NCBI GenBank assembly: GCA_029891345.1
Contig: CM057006.1
Coordinates: forward strand, 44,812,556 to 44,876,555
Origin: Dryococelus australis
Taxonomy: Eukaryota; Arthropoda; Insecta; Phasmatodea; Phasmatidae
Direction of reading: 5' to 3'
Length of the DNA: 64,000 nucleotides
The number at the start of each line of letters is the position of its first letter. Position 1 is the stretch's first letter. Made by a program: the position numbers and the translations under genes. The notes under the pieces were generated by a model that worked only from the letters and a program-made list of their open reading frames with translations, was not told the origin of the DNA and did not search any database. This document shows, one piece after another, positions 23,604-34,742 of the stretch.

Positions 23604-24088
23604 TAGCGAGTTTATCCTTTCGCGAAATAATGATCAAGATTTTTACTCGGCTAAGTTATTTGCAAATCAACCACAAACATTCTGCTTTAGCGTACCAGAA
23701 TTCTCATTGGCTCAATGAAATGTGGTCGTAGCTTCGTAAGCATGCGTGACAGTCAATATAGGAAGAAACCTGCGGCACAAGTGTTCAGTACGTTGACTAC
23801 AGTAAACAATCAACTTTCCCCGCAACAAACCATCGTCTCTAATCATGCATCATGCGAAGTATTAAAATTTACACTCACTAACTAAAACGTCCTGTAGAAA
23901 AACAAGAAAATTGTGTACTGCGTAACAGAGTTTAACTCTTCAAACAGTCTCAACTTACAATGGCGAAGAGTATGTACCTTAATTTAAAAGAGAAATAACT
24001 CCAGACGATTAACTTATCTGCAGTTACCTATGGTTTAATATTGCAAAGGAAATTATTATTGTGCGTGTTTACACGTCTCCTTATCTGC
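23604..24088. other. unannotated AT-rich DNA
   Basis: No feature was recognised. Confidence 0.4.
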
Positions 24089-24140
24089 TTCACTCTCAAG
24101 TCATCGTTGTTGAGAGCCGCCCAAATCTCTTCGCCGTTAT
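24089..24140 (+). repeat. tRNA-derived SINE, 3' tail fragment
   Basis: CACTCTCAAGTCATCGTTGT and GAGAGCCGCCCAAATCTCTT match the SINE tail, which also occurs complete about 400 bp downstream. Confidence 0.7.
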
Positions 24141-24243
24141 CTGCTTCAGACAAACAACCACGCAAATTTCGTATCACACTGATCATTTTATCCTTCAAAC
24201 ATAAAAGTGTTTCTATACAATCAAACTGTCGATTTGAGGGACC

Positions 24244-24264
24244 CGGGGGGGGGGGGGGGGGGGG
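24244..24264. repeat. poly(G) tract
   Basis: About 20 G residues just before the next SINE copy. Confidence 0.95.
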
Positions 24265-24292
24265 CTTAAAAACGAGGTCTTCAGTGTTCATC

Positions 24293-24557
24293 GGGCCGCG
24301 GTGGTGAAATGGGGTTAGGCTACTCGCATCCCACCTTGGCGAACCCGGGATCGATTCCCCGCGGGTTCACTCCCGGATTTTCGCATTTGGGAATCGTGGC
24401 GGACGATGCCGTTGGTCGGCGGGTTTTCTCGAGGATCTCCCGTGCCCCCCCCCCTTTTTTTAGTTCCGGCACTGCTCCATACTCGCCTCGTTTAGCCTTT
24501 GTGAGCTCTCAAGACCTCGATGTTAAGAGCCGCCCAAATCTCTTCACTCGCTCACTC
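24293..24557 (+). repeat. tRNA-derived SINE, copy 4, complete
   Basis: The head is GGGCCGCGGTGGTGAAATGG, the linker is CTCGCATCCCACCTTGGCGA, and the B box is GGGATCGATTCC. The body reads GGCGGACGATGCCGTTGGTC and GGGTTTTCTCGAGGATCTCC. The long tail runs CTCTCAAGACCTCGATGTTA, AGAGCCGCCCAAATCTCTTC, ACTCGCTCACTC. It is the longest copy and defines the 3' part of the family. Confidence 0.92.
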
Positions 24558-25058
24558 TTCCTCCAGCGCTCATGGTGGTGAATTGAGATGGAGATGGCAC
24601 AGAAACGGAATGCAAGGACGTGGGGCAAATGGCACTCCCCCGAGAAAACCCACAAGTTGTATTCTTTGCTGGAAATATAAATAGTATTTTTGTAGGTTGC
24701 AACGTTAATTGCATAGTTTATCAACAATCAGATTTTATTTTAAAAGAGCGAAAAATGATCCGAAAGAAAACTTTTGCGAATGCGTACTCTTATGAGAATT
24801 AAAAAAAAAAAAAAAAAAAATTGTTTACCCGAACATGTGTTAGATTACTCCATCTTCCTTGTGATTTTGCTGAGAGTGAAAATTCCCAGAGGTGAATGCT
24901 TTCAGCACGTGATATGCTCTGACGTCACGCACCAAGTCGTCTATTGTCGCGGTGTCAGTCAATACAGGCTATCTATCCTCCCTCCCCGAAACCCCTTTAC
25001 TTTTCACTCCTCATAAACGGAGTGTCGATGGAAGAGCTGATGATGATCAAACAGGTAT
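24558..25058. other. unannotated DNA
   Basis: A run of about 20 A residues lies near 24800-24820. A GACGTCA-like motif occurs near 24922. No gene is seen. Confidence 0.4.
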
Positions 25059-25294
25059 AGGCTATCCACGCTAAAGTGAGTACTTTTGAAAGCACTTTCA
25101 TTTGGAATAATAGTCAAACCATAATTTTTATTTTAGCTTTAGACGTTTACTTCAGAGTGCTGTTGAATATACACACTTTTTTTTATTACTTACATTGAAA
25201 TATTTATTTTAAAAGGTGGTTAAAGGATTAAATATGGCTGGTAGGAAAAAGTAACTAGGGCCTCAAAAGTGTTCACTTTACCGTGAACAGCCTA
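25059..25294 (+). mobile_element. family C MITE, complete
   Basis: Ends are AGGCTATCCACGCTAAAGTG and GTGTTCACTTTACCGTGAAC, then AGCCT. The interior, with CATTTGGAATAATAGTCAAA, CTTTAGACGT and GTGGTTAAAGGATTAAA, differs from A and B and matches the copy at 33970-34184. It has TATA on both flanks. Confidence 0.85.
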
Positions 25295-26167
25295 TATACA
25301 GCTTTTCGCACTTGTGTTCGATGCATGTAGGTAGGATTTACCAGTATATGGCGTGCTATGACGTAGCTAAAACTATATTTTCGACCATCGTCATATTGTG
25401 ACACTCAAAACGAACTTGTGGTTGCTTCTTTATGGGTCGAATGTTTAATGCCGCAGTTTTTTAAATATTTTTTTAAATAAATTAAACTCCAGAAGCTAAA
25501 TTTATAAGCCAACCATTATCATGCTTTGCTACAGTAGCCGTATTGTATGTCTGACATGTTACGTTTTCAATGTTTTTGTTGTCACAAGAAGGCGGACAGG
25601 TAGTGGTGTAGCGAAGGAGGTGGCATAGATAGGAGGAATAATTTCCACCCAACACTGAAATATCTGTCATGTGCAAAACTCTTAGAGTAGGTGGAAGGCC
25701 GTCCAGCTAAGCTGTTTTTTTTAAATACAATAGTCAACCTTCTTCTCTCCCCAAGGCAGAGTGACTTTACTCCCCAAAACAAACTTCCCTCCATCTCTCC
25801 ATATCTGAGAGGTCTGAAGGTCGGTAAAACCCCATAAACTAGTCCTAGGAATACAGTACATCAACACTTTGTTTGTAGGCTACCCATCGAATCACCCGTT
25901 CTGTTTTTATCCCAGCAAAGAAATCCGAAGCGGACATTACAACATTTAATACTTCATTGTGCAGACAAAAAAAGTCTGGTTCATTACTGATTACCATTTT
26001 TTTAATTTCGCACTATCGGTTTCTTAGATTTATGATTAGAGAAACACAGCTATTAGATTACACACACTTAGACACAATAAACACAATTAGATTACACAAC
26101 CTTTATACTGAAAGTAAGTAAAATGAAAATATAGATTTTTTGGTTTAAATAACTTATATTTGTGTAT
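25295..26167. other. unannotated intergenic DNA
   Basis: No feature recognised. The short overlapping minus frames near 25482-25794 have no family motifs. Confidence 0.4.
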
Positions 26168-26573
26168 GCCAATCACGGTTACTGCGTACTTTTCTGAAGC
26201 CCTGTTAAAGTTTTAATTTCAAGGTATTCCTCCGCCTCATGCAAACAAAGATTTACACCAAAGGGACAGCGCACTACATTCGTGCGCAATCAGTGCAATG
26301 CAATTTTGCATAAGAACTATTTCTTACTGGACATTACCAATACACTTGTTTTCTCCCTGTTTTTAATCATTTTAATTAAAAATGAAATATTATCTATGGA
26401 TAAAATAGAAATAAAGAATTGATTCAATTAAAAATGTGGCACTTTTACGTTAAAACAAGTAAAAAAAGTTCGCGATAAACGACATATAAAATAATCAACC
26501 AAACACATAATACATAATGTGATTTTTCAAAGGTTCGATACAAAAAGTATGAAGAAACCGCGGATAGACTATA
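26168..26573 (+). mobile_element. family E MITE, complete
   Basis: The left end is CAATCACGGTTACTGCGTAC, with TTTTCTGAAGCCCTGTTAAA. The right end is GTATGAAGAAACCGCGGATA, then GACTATA. The interior has GGTATTCCTCCGCCTCATGC, TTTTGCATAAGAACTATTTC and GTGATTTTTCAAAGGTTCGA. Confidence 0.85.
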
Positions 26574-28200
26574 CGTACATATTTGTTGTCTTTATAACAA
26601 TTCACATTTTGGGCCACTACCAAACAAAATATTGGGTTTGGCTGTGTTGGGGACACGGCCGTTTGCTTTGCGTGGACACGTCTACGTTGACGCACTCGGA
26701 CGCCTTGATGTAATTTTAACGTTCCCGGGACCGCTTCACTTGATCGTATGGGGTTTTATGGGTATCACTGCTCTTTCCAATCGTATACGATATCTGTATT
26801 TCGACTTGGCTTTTTGACGAGTATAGGCCGAAAATGTGTTAAGTTTTCTTAATTTTTTTTTAGATTAAACTCGTACAATTTCACGATAACCACGCCACAC
26901 AAATGTTTTTATACACGCAATAGATTGATCTTGACGAGAGCTGTCGATCGAAACTCAAACGAGCGTCGTAGCTTCTCCTAGTCAAAAGTTATACTACGCG
27001 GAAGTTACGAGACGCGGCGAAACTAACTCAAATTGCCCCCCCCCCCACCCCCCCCCCCAGTCACGGGTGCTTCGCTGTCCTCACTGAACGTAACATATTC
27101 TTTGATCCTTTGGCAATCGAGTGGTGTAATTGAATTTTGAATGTAGACGATAAATTCGGAGCTACAATGCCAAACTGTATCTCCCGATTTTGTTATCATC
27201 GTATTTTCTGGATTGCCTCCCACTACGGTTGCAAATTTAAAGACGTGTTCACGTCAAAAACCTGGTTACGCTACTGCGTGAAAAGCTTCATTTTCCCACG
27301 TGCGGCCTTAGACGTGGCCGCCCCTTGCCTGTGTGCAATCAGTATGTGCAAGCCAGTAATCCTCTCGCTGGCCGTTTTCGTGTTATCAGCTGCAGCCGGG
27401 CGTGTTACGTAGTCCCTTGCAGGTTGCAGCGCTCCCCGCGCCCCCTCGTCGTACACCACGGCGGTCCCACCTCGCGCAGTAATCGACTGGCACTTTGTAA
27501 AACATCGACCCCATCCCCCTGCGTAAACCTTCTGTTTCTCCCCGGGCGTAGCTTTTAGCGACATTACAAGCCGTGTACATTCGTACACATTAGCCGCTAT
27601 CCCCATCGCACGCCCTTCCTCACCATAGACTAAAGATGAGGTAGACCACATGTTCGTCGTCTGAAGGTGTACCCAACATTTACCTACCCAAAGAGAGACA
27701 GCTGCCAATGTCACACTTGGTCAACACTGATAAATGTGTTCGTCTACAACTTAATTATCAAAACACAATCACTTTTATACGAATACAATACTTTCATCAA
27801 TTTTAATTTAACCAAACTGCATTACAGATTGGTTGGAGGAAGTATACAAATGTCCCAATCTCAAATCCAATGGACGCCGTGTTTGGCAGTCGTATTGGCA
27901 CAAAAGCAGTTCAATGTTGGGTAGGACACGGAGATTGGTTGTGCGCAGCCAGCGAGATCGGTCTAACTCATCTTTAGACTATATTTCTAACTCGCTATCG
28001 TGCCATGCACGGGCGCAGACTTCACTGTTAAGGTGTGCCACAAAGTAAGAGAATCGTCGATGGCCACCTGAAAATTGTTCGTCAAGAGGTTTCCCCCTTA
28101 GAAATTTCTTGATTTTAAAGTCGAAGACTTGATATAAAAACGGGGCTAATTGCCAAAATGTTACTTTTGAGATATTTACATTTTTTTTGGTAAATCTCAC
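26574..28200. other. GC-richer DNA without a recognised gene
   Basis: A poly(C) tract interrupted by one A lies near 27036-27058. From 27250 to 27620 the DNA is GC- and CpG-rich, and the minus strand carries an open frame of 147 codons (27271-27714). That frame has no domain I recognise and overlaps a competing plus frame. A further minus frame at 27979-28200 (FDFKIKKFLRGKPLDEQFSG) abuts the Polinton block and is also unrecognised. Exonic sequence is possible but unsupported. Confidence 0.35.
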
Positions 28201-30063
28201 GTGTGCAAGTAACAGAAAATTTAAAGATGAGATTTATAGACACGTTTAAATTTATGGCCAGTAATTTCGATAAATTTTCATCTAATTTAACTAAAAATCA
28301 AATGAAACACATACAAAAACATTTACCAAAAGAATATAGTAGGTTTAGTTATTTAAAAAAAGGCGTTTATCCATACAATAATGTGAAAATTTGGAAGAAA
28401 TAGGATGAAACAGAACTTCACCAAAAAAGCGATTTTTTAAATAAAATTTTAATAAATTAAACGAATCTGATATAACTGCTGATTATGAGCATGCTAAATG
28501 TGTATGGAATCAATTTAATATTAGGACTCGTGGTGAATATCATGATTTATATTTAAAAAGTGATGTTTTATTGTTAGCAGATATATTCGAAAATTTTTGG
28601 AAAACATGTATCAATTCTTATGATTTAGATCCTGCGTGGTATTTTACAGCACCATGTTTATTGTGGGAAGCAATACTTTAAATGAATAAACAACCATTAG
28701 ATTTATTAAACCATTATGATATGATTTTAATGATTGTAAAAGGTATTAGAGGAGGAATATCACAATGTTGTAAACAATATGTTAAAGCTATTAACAAATA
28801 ATTAGAAGAGTTTAATTCAAATCAAGAATCAAACTATTTAGCATATCTCGATGCTAATAATTTATATTGTTGGGCAATGTTGTAATATTTACCATAGGGT
28901 GGTTTCGATTGGGTTTATTATTCATTAAGTGATTTAGAGTATTGGAGAGAAAAAATATTAAATTTAGAGGTTAATTCTGAGTATGGTTATGTATTAGAAG
29001 TTGATTTAGAATACCGCAAGAACTGCATAATTTACATGAATATCTACCATTTTGTCCTGAAAATATGGCAGTTCCTGGGACAAAACAATCTAAATTATTA
29101 ACAACTTTACATAACAAACAAAAGTATGTAATTCACTATCGTAATTTAAAACAGTATTTAATGAATGGTTTAAAACTTACTAAAATACATAGAATATTAA
29201 TGTTTGATCAATCTGATTGGCTGAAACAGAATATAGATTTGAATACTGAGATGAGAGCTAATGCAAAAATAATAATTTTGAAAAAGATTTTTATAAGTTG
29301 ATGAATAATTCTGTGTTTGGTAAAGCAATGGAAAATATAAGAAACATAGTTGACATAAAACTAGTATCAGATGCAGTAAAATGTGAAAAAATTAGTAGCA
29401 AAACCGAATTTCAAAAGAAGTACTACATTTAATGAAAATCTATCAGCTAAACGTATGAATGAAACAAGTTGAAAATTTAATAAACCAATTTATGTGGGTA
29501 TGTCAATTTTAGACATATTGAAATAATTAATGTATGATTTTCATTATAACATAATAAAACCAAAATATGGCGATAAAAATTGAATTATGTTATCAAGCTA
29601 CCAATTCATACATTTATAACATAAAAACTGAAGATTGCTATGAAGATGTGAAAACAATGTTAGGTAAATTTGATACAAGTGATTGTCCAAAAGAGAATAT
29701 TTATAACATGCCTCAAATAAAAAAGTTTTAGGAAAAAAAAAAGATGAATGTAATGGTAAAATAATCAAATAATTTGTTGGTTTACGATATAAAATATATG
29801 CTTACAAGGTTGATGATAAAGAAACTAAAAAAAAATTGAAAGGTGTGAAAAATTGTTTAGTTAAAAAGCGAAATACATTTGATGACTATATAAATTGTTT
29901 GTTTAAAGAGAAAAAATAATATAGAACAAAGAATTTAATGAGTGAAAAACATGAAATATACACAGTCATAGTTAGTAAAACTGCATTATGTGCTCGTGAT
30001 GATAAAATGATTATATTATAAAATAATGTCGATACACTTCCATATGGATATCAAAAAGAATAA
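28201..30063 (+). pseudogene. Polinton (Maverick) protein-primed DNA polymerase B, broken
   Basis: The remnant reads collinearly with family B polymerases of Polintons and related virus-like elements. From 28218: the exonuclease-side region with MRFIDTFKFM, then KGVYPYNNVK. From 28530: EYHDLYLKSDVLLLADIF and the PAWYFTAPCLLWEA segment. From 28740: KGIRGGISQC, then YLAYLDANNLYCWAM, which holds the first polymerase-site region. From 29065: [13 protein letters not shown] and [20 protein letters not shown]. From 29300: [20 protein letters not shown]. The C-terminal part continues to a stop at 30061. At least a dozen stops and shifts break it. The TDS/DTD-type C-terminal catalytic motif is not intact. 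It is much more AT-rich than its flanks. Only this gene and capsid pieces remain of an element that is normally 15-20 kb. Confidence 0.88.
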
Positions 30064-30102
30064 TTTTTAATTAATTTTTAAATTATTATATTTCTATATA
30101 TT

Positions 30103-30720
30103 TTAAACTTCTTCAGTTTCTAAGACAACATCAATATCAGCACCATCAAAATCAATCAGTTTGTCATTTTTGTCTCTGATTTCTAAAACAATATTATTAA
30201 ATCATTCATTATTGATTTTATAAAGAATTGGATATGCAGGCTCATAAATAATATAATCATTAAAATCATAAATAGTTTTTGGTGGAAAACTAGCAATTAT
30301 ATCAGTTTCTAAACTAGATTAATCATATTTTAAAACATTCCATAAGCCAAGTTACAATGAACATTTATTGTTTTAAATCGATTAAAATTAGGTAATTTAG
30401 TACCTACAACAACTTTGTCTTTTGTAATAGTTATATTTCTTTCAAAGCCAACAATATCAGATAATCGATCATCAAGTTTAATATCAAACTTAGATTTAAT
30501 TTTTATTCGATTTTTTTTCAATAATCCGCAGTCAATTCAATGTGATTTGTTGAAAATGGTTCAATTGAGTTTATAGTTTCTTCTAATGATTCAATATCAT
30601 ACTGGCCTTTAGGGATAATCATAACTTCATTTTTATCAACAACAGAACTAATTCTTTCAATTGTTGTTATAGTATTGTTGTTAATATTTGGCGTTAAAAA
30701 TTTTGTTTAAAAACTAATCA
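30103..30720 (-). pseudogene. Polinton minor capsid (penton-like) protein, broken
   Basis: Minus-strand frames read in order: EVMIIPKGQYDIESLEE near 30635-30580; KIKSKFDIKLDDRLSDIVGF with VVVGTKLPNFNRFKTINVHC (30521-30345); FPPKTIYDF and YIIYEPAYPILYKINN; and last the pattern IRDKNDKLIDFDGADIDVVL near 30180-30120. The order of an IPxGxYDI segment, a GF segment, a VxC segment and a final DxxGxxIDFxGxxI-type segment is what I know from the minor capsid proteins of Polintons and adintovirus-like elements. It has at least two stops or shifts. Identification is from memory of the family pattern, so moderate. Confidence 0.55.
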
Positions 30721-30734
30721 AAGCAATCGATTTT

Positions 30735-31318
30735 TCACTAAGATTATATGGGAATCTGATAACAACTGTTTATTCCTTTATGAAACTTTAGATAAAGATG
30801 ATAAAGTTACGAAACATCGTCCTGATCCTGATAAAATTGTTGTTGAAAAATAAGAAATTATGTTGTCTATTGTTGTATATGAATCGAACATGACCATTGC
30901 AATTAAAGAAAAAATTTATAAAGAACTTAAAATACCTATTAGTTTTGATTATTGGCAATTTTTAGAAAAAGAAGTTCCTAAAGGAACAAATATGTCTAGC
31001 TTTGATATAAATGATCAGTTTAATAATTTACAATTTAATTTGCCTGATTTTGCAATTGTAGGCTTTCAATTTAATAGAAAAAATCGTGCTGAACAGCATA
31101 AACATGCTGCTATGTTTGATCATTGTAATGTGAGAAAGATTTACGTTAAAAATGGTAGCAATGAATTTTTCCCTAGAGAAAACTGGAATCTATACATTAA
31201 AAAGGGTGTTTATCTTAAACAATTTCTTGCTTATAGTGATTTTAGAAATTCAAAAACCAAAATAGATACCAACTTTAGAAATAATGAACCTTATTATAAA
31301 ATAACCTGTAAACTTTGA
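30735..31318 (+). pseudogene. Polinton major capsid protein, C-terminal part
   Basis: One frame runs for about 190 codons, broken by a single TAA just before the Met at 30860. The later part, FAIVGFQFNRKNRAEQHKHA, AMFDHCNVRKIYVKNGSNEF and PRENWNLY, follows the pattern of the second jelly-roll of the Polinton-type major capsid proteins that are often annotated as hypothetical proteins in insects and Hydra. The N-terminal half is missing. It lies back-to-back with the penton-like frame (about 15 bp between them). Neighbouring pieces up to 31560 contain further short open stretches (VGAICNVV, RNLTYDYLKARITEDL) that may be its decayed continuation. Confidence 0.65.
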
Positions 31319-31768
31319 TGGTGATATTAATTACTGTTCATTTTAGGGGCAAAGACCTTAAATGTTACTGATTGTTCATATAGAAAAACTACTGTAATTA
31401 AAGAAAAAAAACATAAAGATTTGTGTTGATTTTAATAAAGCTCCGGTAGAAGTGGGTGCCATTTGTAATGTTGTTTAAATTAGTAAACGAAATCTTACTT
31501 ATGATTATTTGAAAGCAAGAATTACTGAAGATTTATAATTTTTTAATATTATTGAATTGAAGATGTAAACAATATTAAAGAAACAACAAAATGTTTCGAC
31601 ATTTTAATACAATATTCTAGACTCATAGTTGAGTGGTCACATTTAAAAGTTTGACGAATTTTTAGAAATATATATGAGTTATTTGATCGAATAAAAATTT
31701 GTAATTATAATTTAAATTTTCTCGTATTATCACTTTTATAAAACGTATACAAATTTTGAATATTATAA
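31319..31768. other. AT-rich Polinton-block remnant
   Basis: The same composition as the capsid region, with short plus-strand open pieces interrupted by stops. No separate gene can be assigned. Confidence 0.4.
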
Positions 31769-32032
31769 ATGGATCATATTATAGAACTTTTAGAACTTTG
31801 GGATATTGGATATGAAATTATAAAAACAGAAACTTTTATTGATAAAGAATTGGACATTGTTCATTTTGAAATTGTTTTAAAAATCAATAAATATGATTTA
31901 AGATCAAAGAAATTTTCTGATTTTAAAGAAGATGTTTATGGTTTAAATTGTTGTGATGGTTGGGATTATGGATTCAGTAATGGTTATGCTTCGGATTTTT
32001 CTATATTTTTAAGTTTTAAAATGTCTTATTAA
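31769..32032 (+). CDS. small intact frame (87 aa) in the Polinton block, unknown
   Basis: It starts with ATG and has no stop for 87 codons, in DNA whose neighbours are full of stops. The protein is acidic and aromatic: MDHIIELLELWDIGYEI at the start, a charged middle (KYDLRSKKFSDFKEDV), then LNCCDGWDYGFSNGYASDF and a Phe/Ser-rich end. There is no signal peptide or clear membrane helix. The composition matches the Polinton block, so a small Polinton gene is likely. Chance is possible, although ATG-started frames this long are uncommon at this AT content. Confidence 0.4.
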   Translation: MDHIIELLELWDIGYEIIKTETFIDKELDIVHFEIVLKINKYDLRSKKFSDFKEDVYGLNCCDGWDYGFSNGYASDFSIFLSFKMSY

Positions 32033-32119
32033 TGTTTTACTTCTGTTGAATAAAATTTATGAGTTCCATTAGTGTGTATCTTTTAATTTGATTTTTATAA
32101 TATTTTTCTTATTTAGATT

Positions 32120-32360
32120 GCTCGCTTGCAAAATCAGCATTTCTAGAAAATGTGAAATTTGCTTGATTTTTGCATAATTTTGATTGTTTTACCTTGTGTC
32201 AAATCCTGCACAGCCCTTCTGAAAAAAGTGGTAAATTTGCTTGATTTGAGGGTAAATTTGCTTGTTTTTTAGAATGCGTAAGTTTTAAATTTCAAACTAT
32301 GATTTTGGAGCAAAAAAACCTTGATTTTGGCTTCAAATTGCTTGATTTTTTGATGAAAAT
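32120..32360. repeat. degenerate repeat of AATTTGCTTGATTTT
   Basis: AATTTGCTTGATTTTTG, AAATTTGCTTGATTTGAGG, AAATTTGCTTGTTTTTT and AAATTGCTTGATTTTTTG recur at irregular spacing over about 200 bp. There is no fixed unit length. Confidence 0.6.
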
Positions 32361-32696
32361 GTGTGACGCCAGAATCGGCCTTATACATCTACTTATGCCC
32401 CACTAAAAGTTCTTAAGGAATTTTTTCATGTAGAATAAAGTTAAAACGAATTGCGAATGGCAAATACATATCTGTAAACCTTATTTTTTCAGGGATAAAC
32501 GCGAGTGTTGAACTTATAATTACTGCATTACATCATCATCATCATTGAAAAACTTGGTTATTCAGTCGTAACCTTAAGTTGCGGTGTAAATGTATCATCC
32601 CTACAAATTACTGATAACTTTATAGTATGGTTGGTTTCCGTATCGCAGCTAACATAAAAGCTCGCTTGACAGGATACTCTCAGTCAAATCGTTTAT

Positions 32697-33119
32697 AGGC
32701 TGTTCACGGTAAAATGAGCATTTTTGAAAGTCCTTCTTGAGATCTACTTGCACGCACGTTGTGTATTCTTACGCCTGATATAAAATTAACATTGTCCAGT
32801 GCCTCATCACTTTATTCATGCGTCGGTCAGGCGAATCTGTGAAATTATAAGATAAGTAAACAATTTACAAATATCGTAATTTTTTCACTTTGATGCATTA
32901 AAAAAAAAACGGAAAGCGAAACAAATAATTGAGGTTATGAGAAATGTTTATCCAAAACATATTATTCGGTTTTAAGATATGGAACAACTTTCCATCCATC
33001 GTTACCAACTTAACTAGGCGCATGTCCCTCAGAGCGCATGTTAAAATATTATGCAGGCAGGAGCAGTGATTTTTTTCTAAGGTTGATCTCAAAAGTGCTA
33101 ACTTTATTGTAAACGGCTT
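32697..33119 (+). mobile_element. family A MITE, complete
   Basis: The left end is AGGCTGTTCACGGTAAAATG. The right end is AAAAGTGCTAACTTTATTGT, then AAACGGCT. Interior marks: CTGTGAAATTATAAGATAAG, CCATCCATCGTTACCAAC, ATGCAGGCAGGAGCAGTGAT. Confidence 0.88.
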
Positions 33120-33969
33120 TTAAAAAAGCGCATTAAAATACTTAGGCGTTCGAACCCCTAGAAGTCATAAACACCACACCACAGTATGGCCTGGTCTTTG
33201 CAGGCAGAGTTCGTAAGCTATTTGCTGTTGGAACATAAGTGCGTGTCAATATGACATTTCTGAGTAACGAACCAGTCGTGTAATGGCGGTGGAAGTTGCA
33301 TGACGGAAAAATCGACTATACGGGGCATTTCGCACGGGCAAGCACTTGTCAACATGCAACCCTTATAGGAGGGATATAGCGATGGTTAGTCCCCATCCTT
33401 AGTTAAAGTGTGACATTCCCCAGCAAACCACGTGGTTGAATGCGCCCGTGAACTTTTTTGTAAGCTGCGATGAGGGGACTGGCACTGTCGTACATCAGTC
33501 ATTAATTTGTAGAGGATAACATTTTTGCCTTAAAAATTAAGGCAGATACTTTTTTTCTACTTATATTGTTTTTTTTTTAGAGTTATAATGTTTTTAGCAT
33601 TCGCGTCTCGACGGATTCATATTTAAATTTATAAATTAAGGCCTCAAGGAAGATAATGCTTTCAGGTGGACAGTGCTCACTTTAACAGATGTAAAAATAA
33701 AAGCTACTTCATCCTTTGATATCTGTTAGAGAGCAGACAATTTTGTTTTACTATTCTGTTGCCTGTTTTGTTCTCCTGTTGACTGCAGTTTCCCCCCTTT
33801 TCTTTTTCTGTGTACATTTTCCATGGTTTTGTTTTGTAGTAAACGCAGGCAATCGAGAAAATTACTACTGAATATTGAACTTTTTATATATTTTTTATAT
33901 TTTTATTTTTTTTTATTATTATTTTTTTAAATCTGTTCAACGATGATTTTCACGGTGTATGTTATCCAT
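33120..33969. other. unannotated intergenic DNA
   Basis: AT-rich with T runs near 33570 and 33900. A scrap resembling a MITE right end (CAGTGCTCACTTTAACAG) occurs at 33674-33691. No gene is seen. Confidence 0.4.
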
Positions 33970-34184
33970 AAGCTATGTACGGCAAAGTGAGCACTTTTTA
34001 AAGCCTTCTCATTCGGAATAATAGTGAAGAAATATATTTTCTGTTAGCCTTAGATGTAAAGTTCTGAGTGCAGTGGAATACACACGCCGTGTTTATCACA
34101 TACATGACAATATTTATTTAAAAAGGTCGTTAAAGGATGAAAAATTGCTACGGCCTCAAAAGTGCTCACTAACATGAACAGCCT
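33970..34184 (+). mobile_element. family C MITE, complete
   Basis: Left end AAGCTATGTACGGCAAAGTG, right end AGTGCTCACTAACATGAACA then GCCT. The interior matches 25059-25294: CATTCGGAATAATAGTGAAG, CCTTAGATGTAAAGTTCTGA, GTCGTTAAAGGATGAAA. Confidence 0.85.
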
Positions 34185-34324
34185 ATATAAATGTCTGACC
34201 GCAATACTCTTCGCAGTAGACACAGTCTTGTTTGTGGTATTTACGCTGCATTTCGTGTTCACAGTCTTACGCTTATTCAGCCGTATTTCGTCATGTTATT
34301 TCCCTTTGACTATTTTTTTTTTTA

Positions 34325-34742
34325 AGGCTGTTCACGATAAAGTGAGCACTTCTGAAGTCAACCTTCAAAAAAGTCACTGCCTCTACCTGCATGTATTTTA
34401 ACGGGCGTACTGAGTGACATTCGCCCAGTAAAGTTGCTAAGGATGAATGGAAAGTAGTTCCACATATTAACGTCGAATAAAAAGTGTTAGGTAACCATTT
34501 GTGATAACTTAATTTATTTCTTTCGCTTTCTGCTTTTTTAATCCATAGAGGTGTGAAAATGAGCAGAATTTTAAAATATTTGCTTTCCTAATAAGTTTAC
34601 AGTTTCATTTGACTGACGTATGAACAAAGTGCTGAGGCCCGTGGCGATGTTAATTTTACGTAAGGCGGAAGAAGACACAACGTGCACACAAGCAGATTTT
34701 AAGTAGTGGTTTCACAAGAGCTCATTTTACCGCGAACAGCCT
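34325..34742 (-). mobile_element. family A MITE, complete, inverted
   Basis: The same family as 4184-4606 in the opposite orientation: AGGCTGTTCACGATAAAGTG, then the 3' A marks reversed (AAAAGTCACTGCCTCTACCT, GCCCAGTAAAGTTGCTAAGG), ending GAGCTCATTTTACCGCGAAC and AGCCT. It lies 140 bp from the C copy. Confidence 0.9.

Noticed and set aside
27271-27714. 147-codon minus frame as a gene
   Set aside because: GC-rich and open on both strands, with no domain, splice signal or start context to support it.
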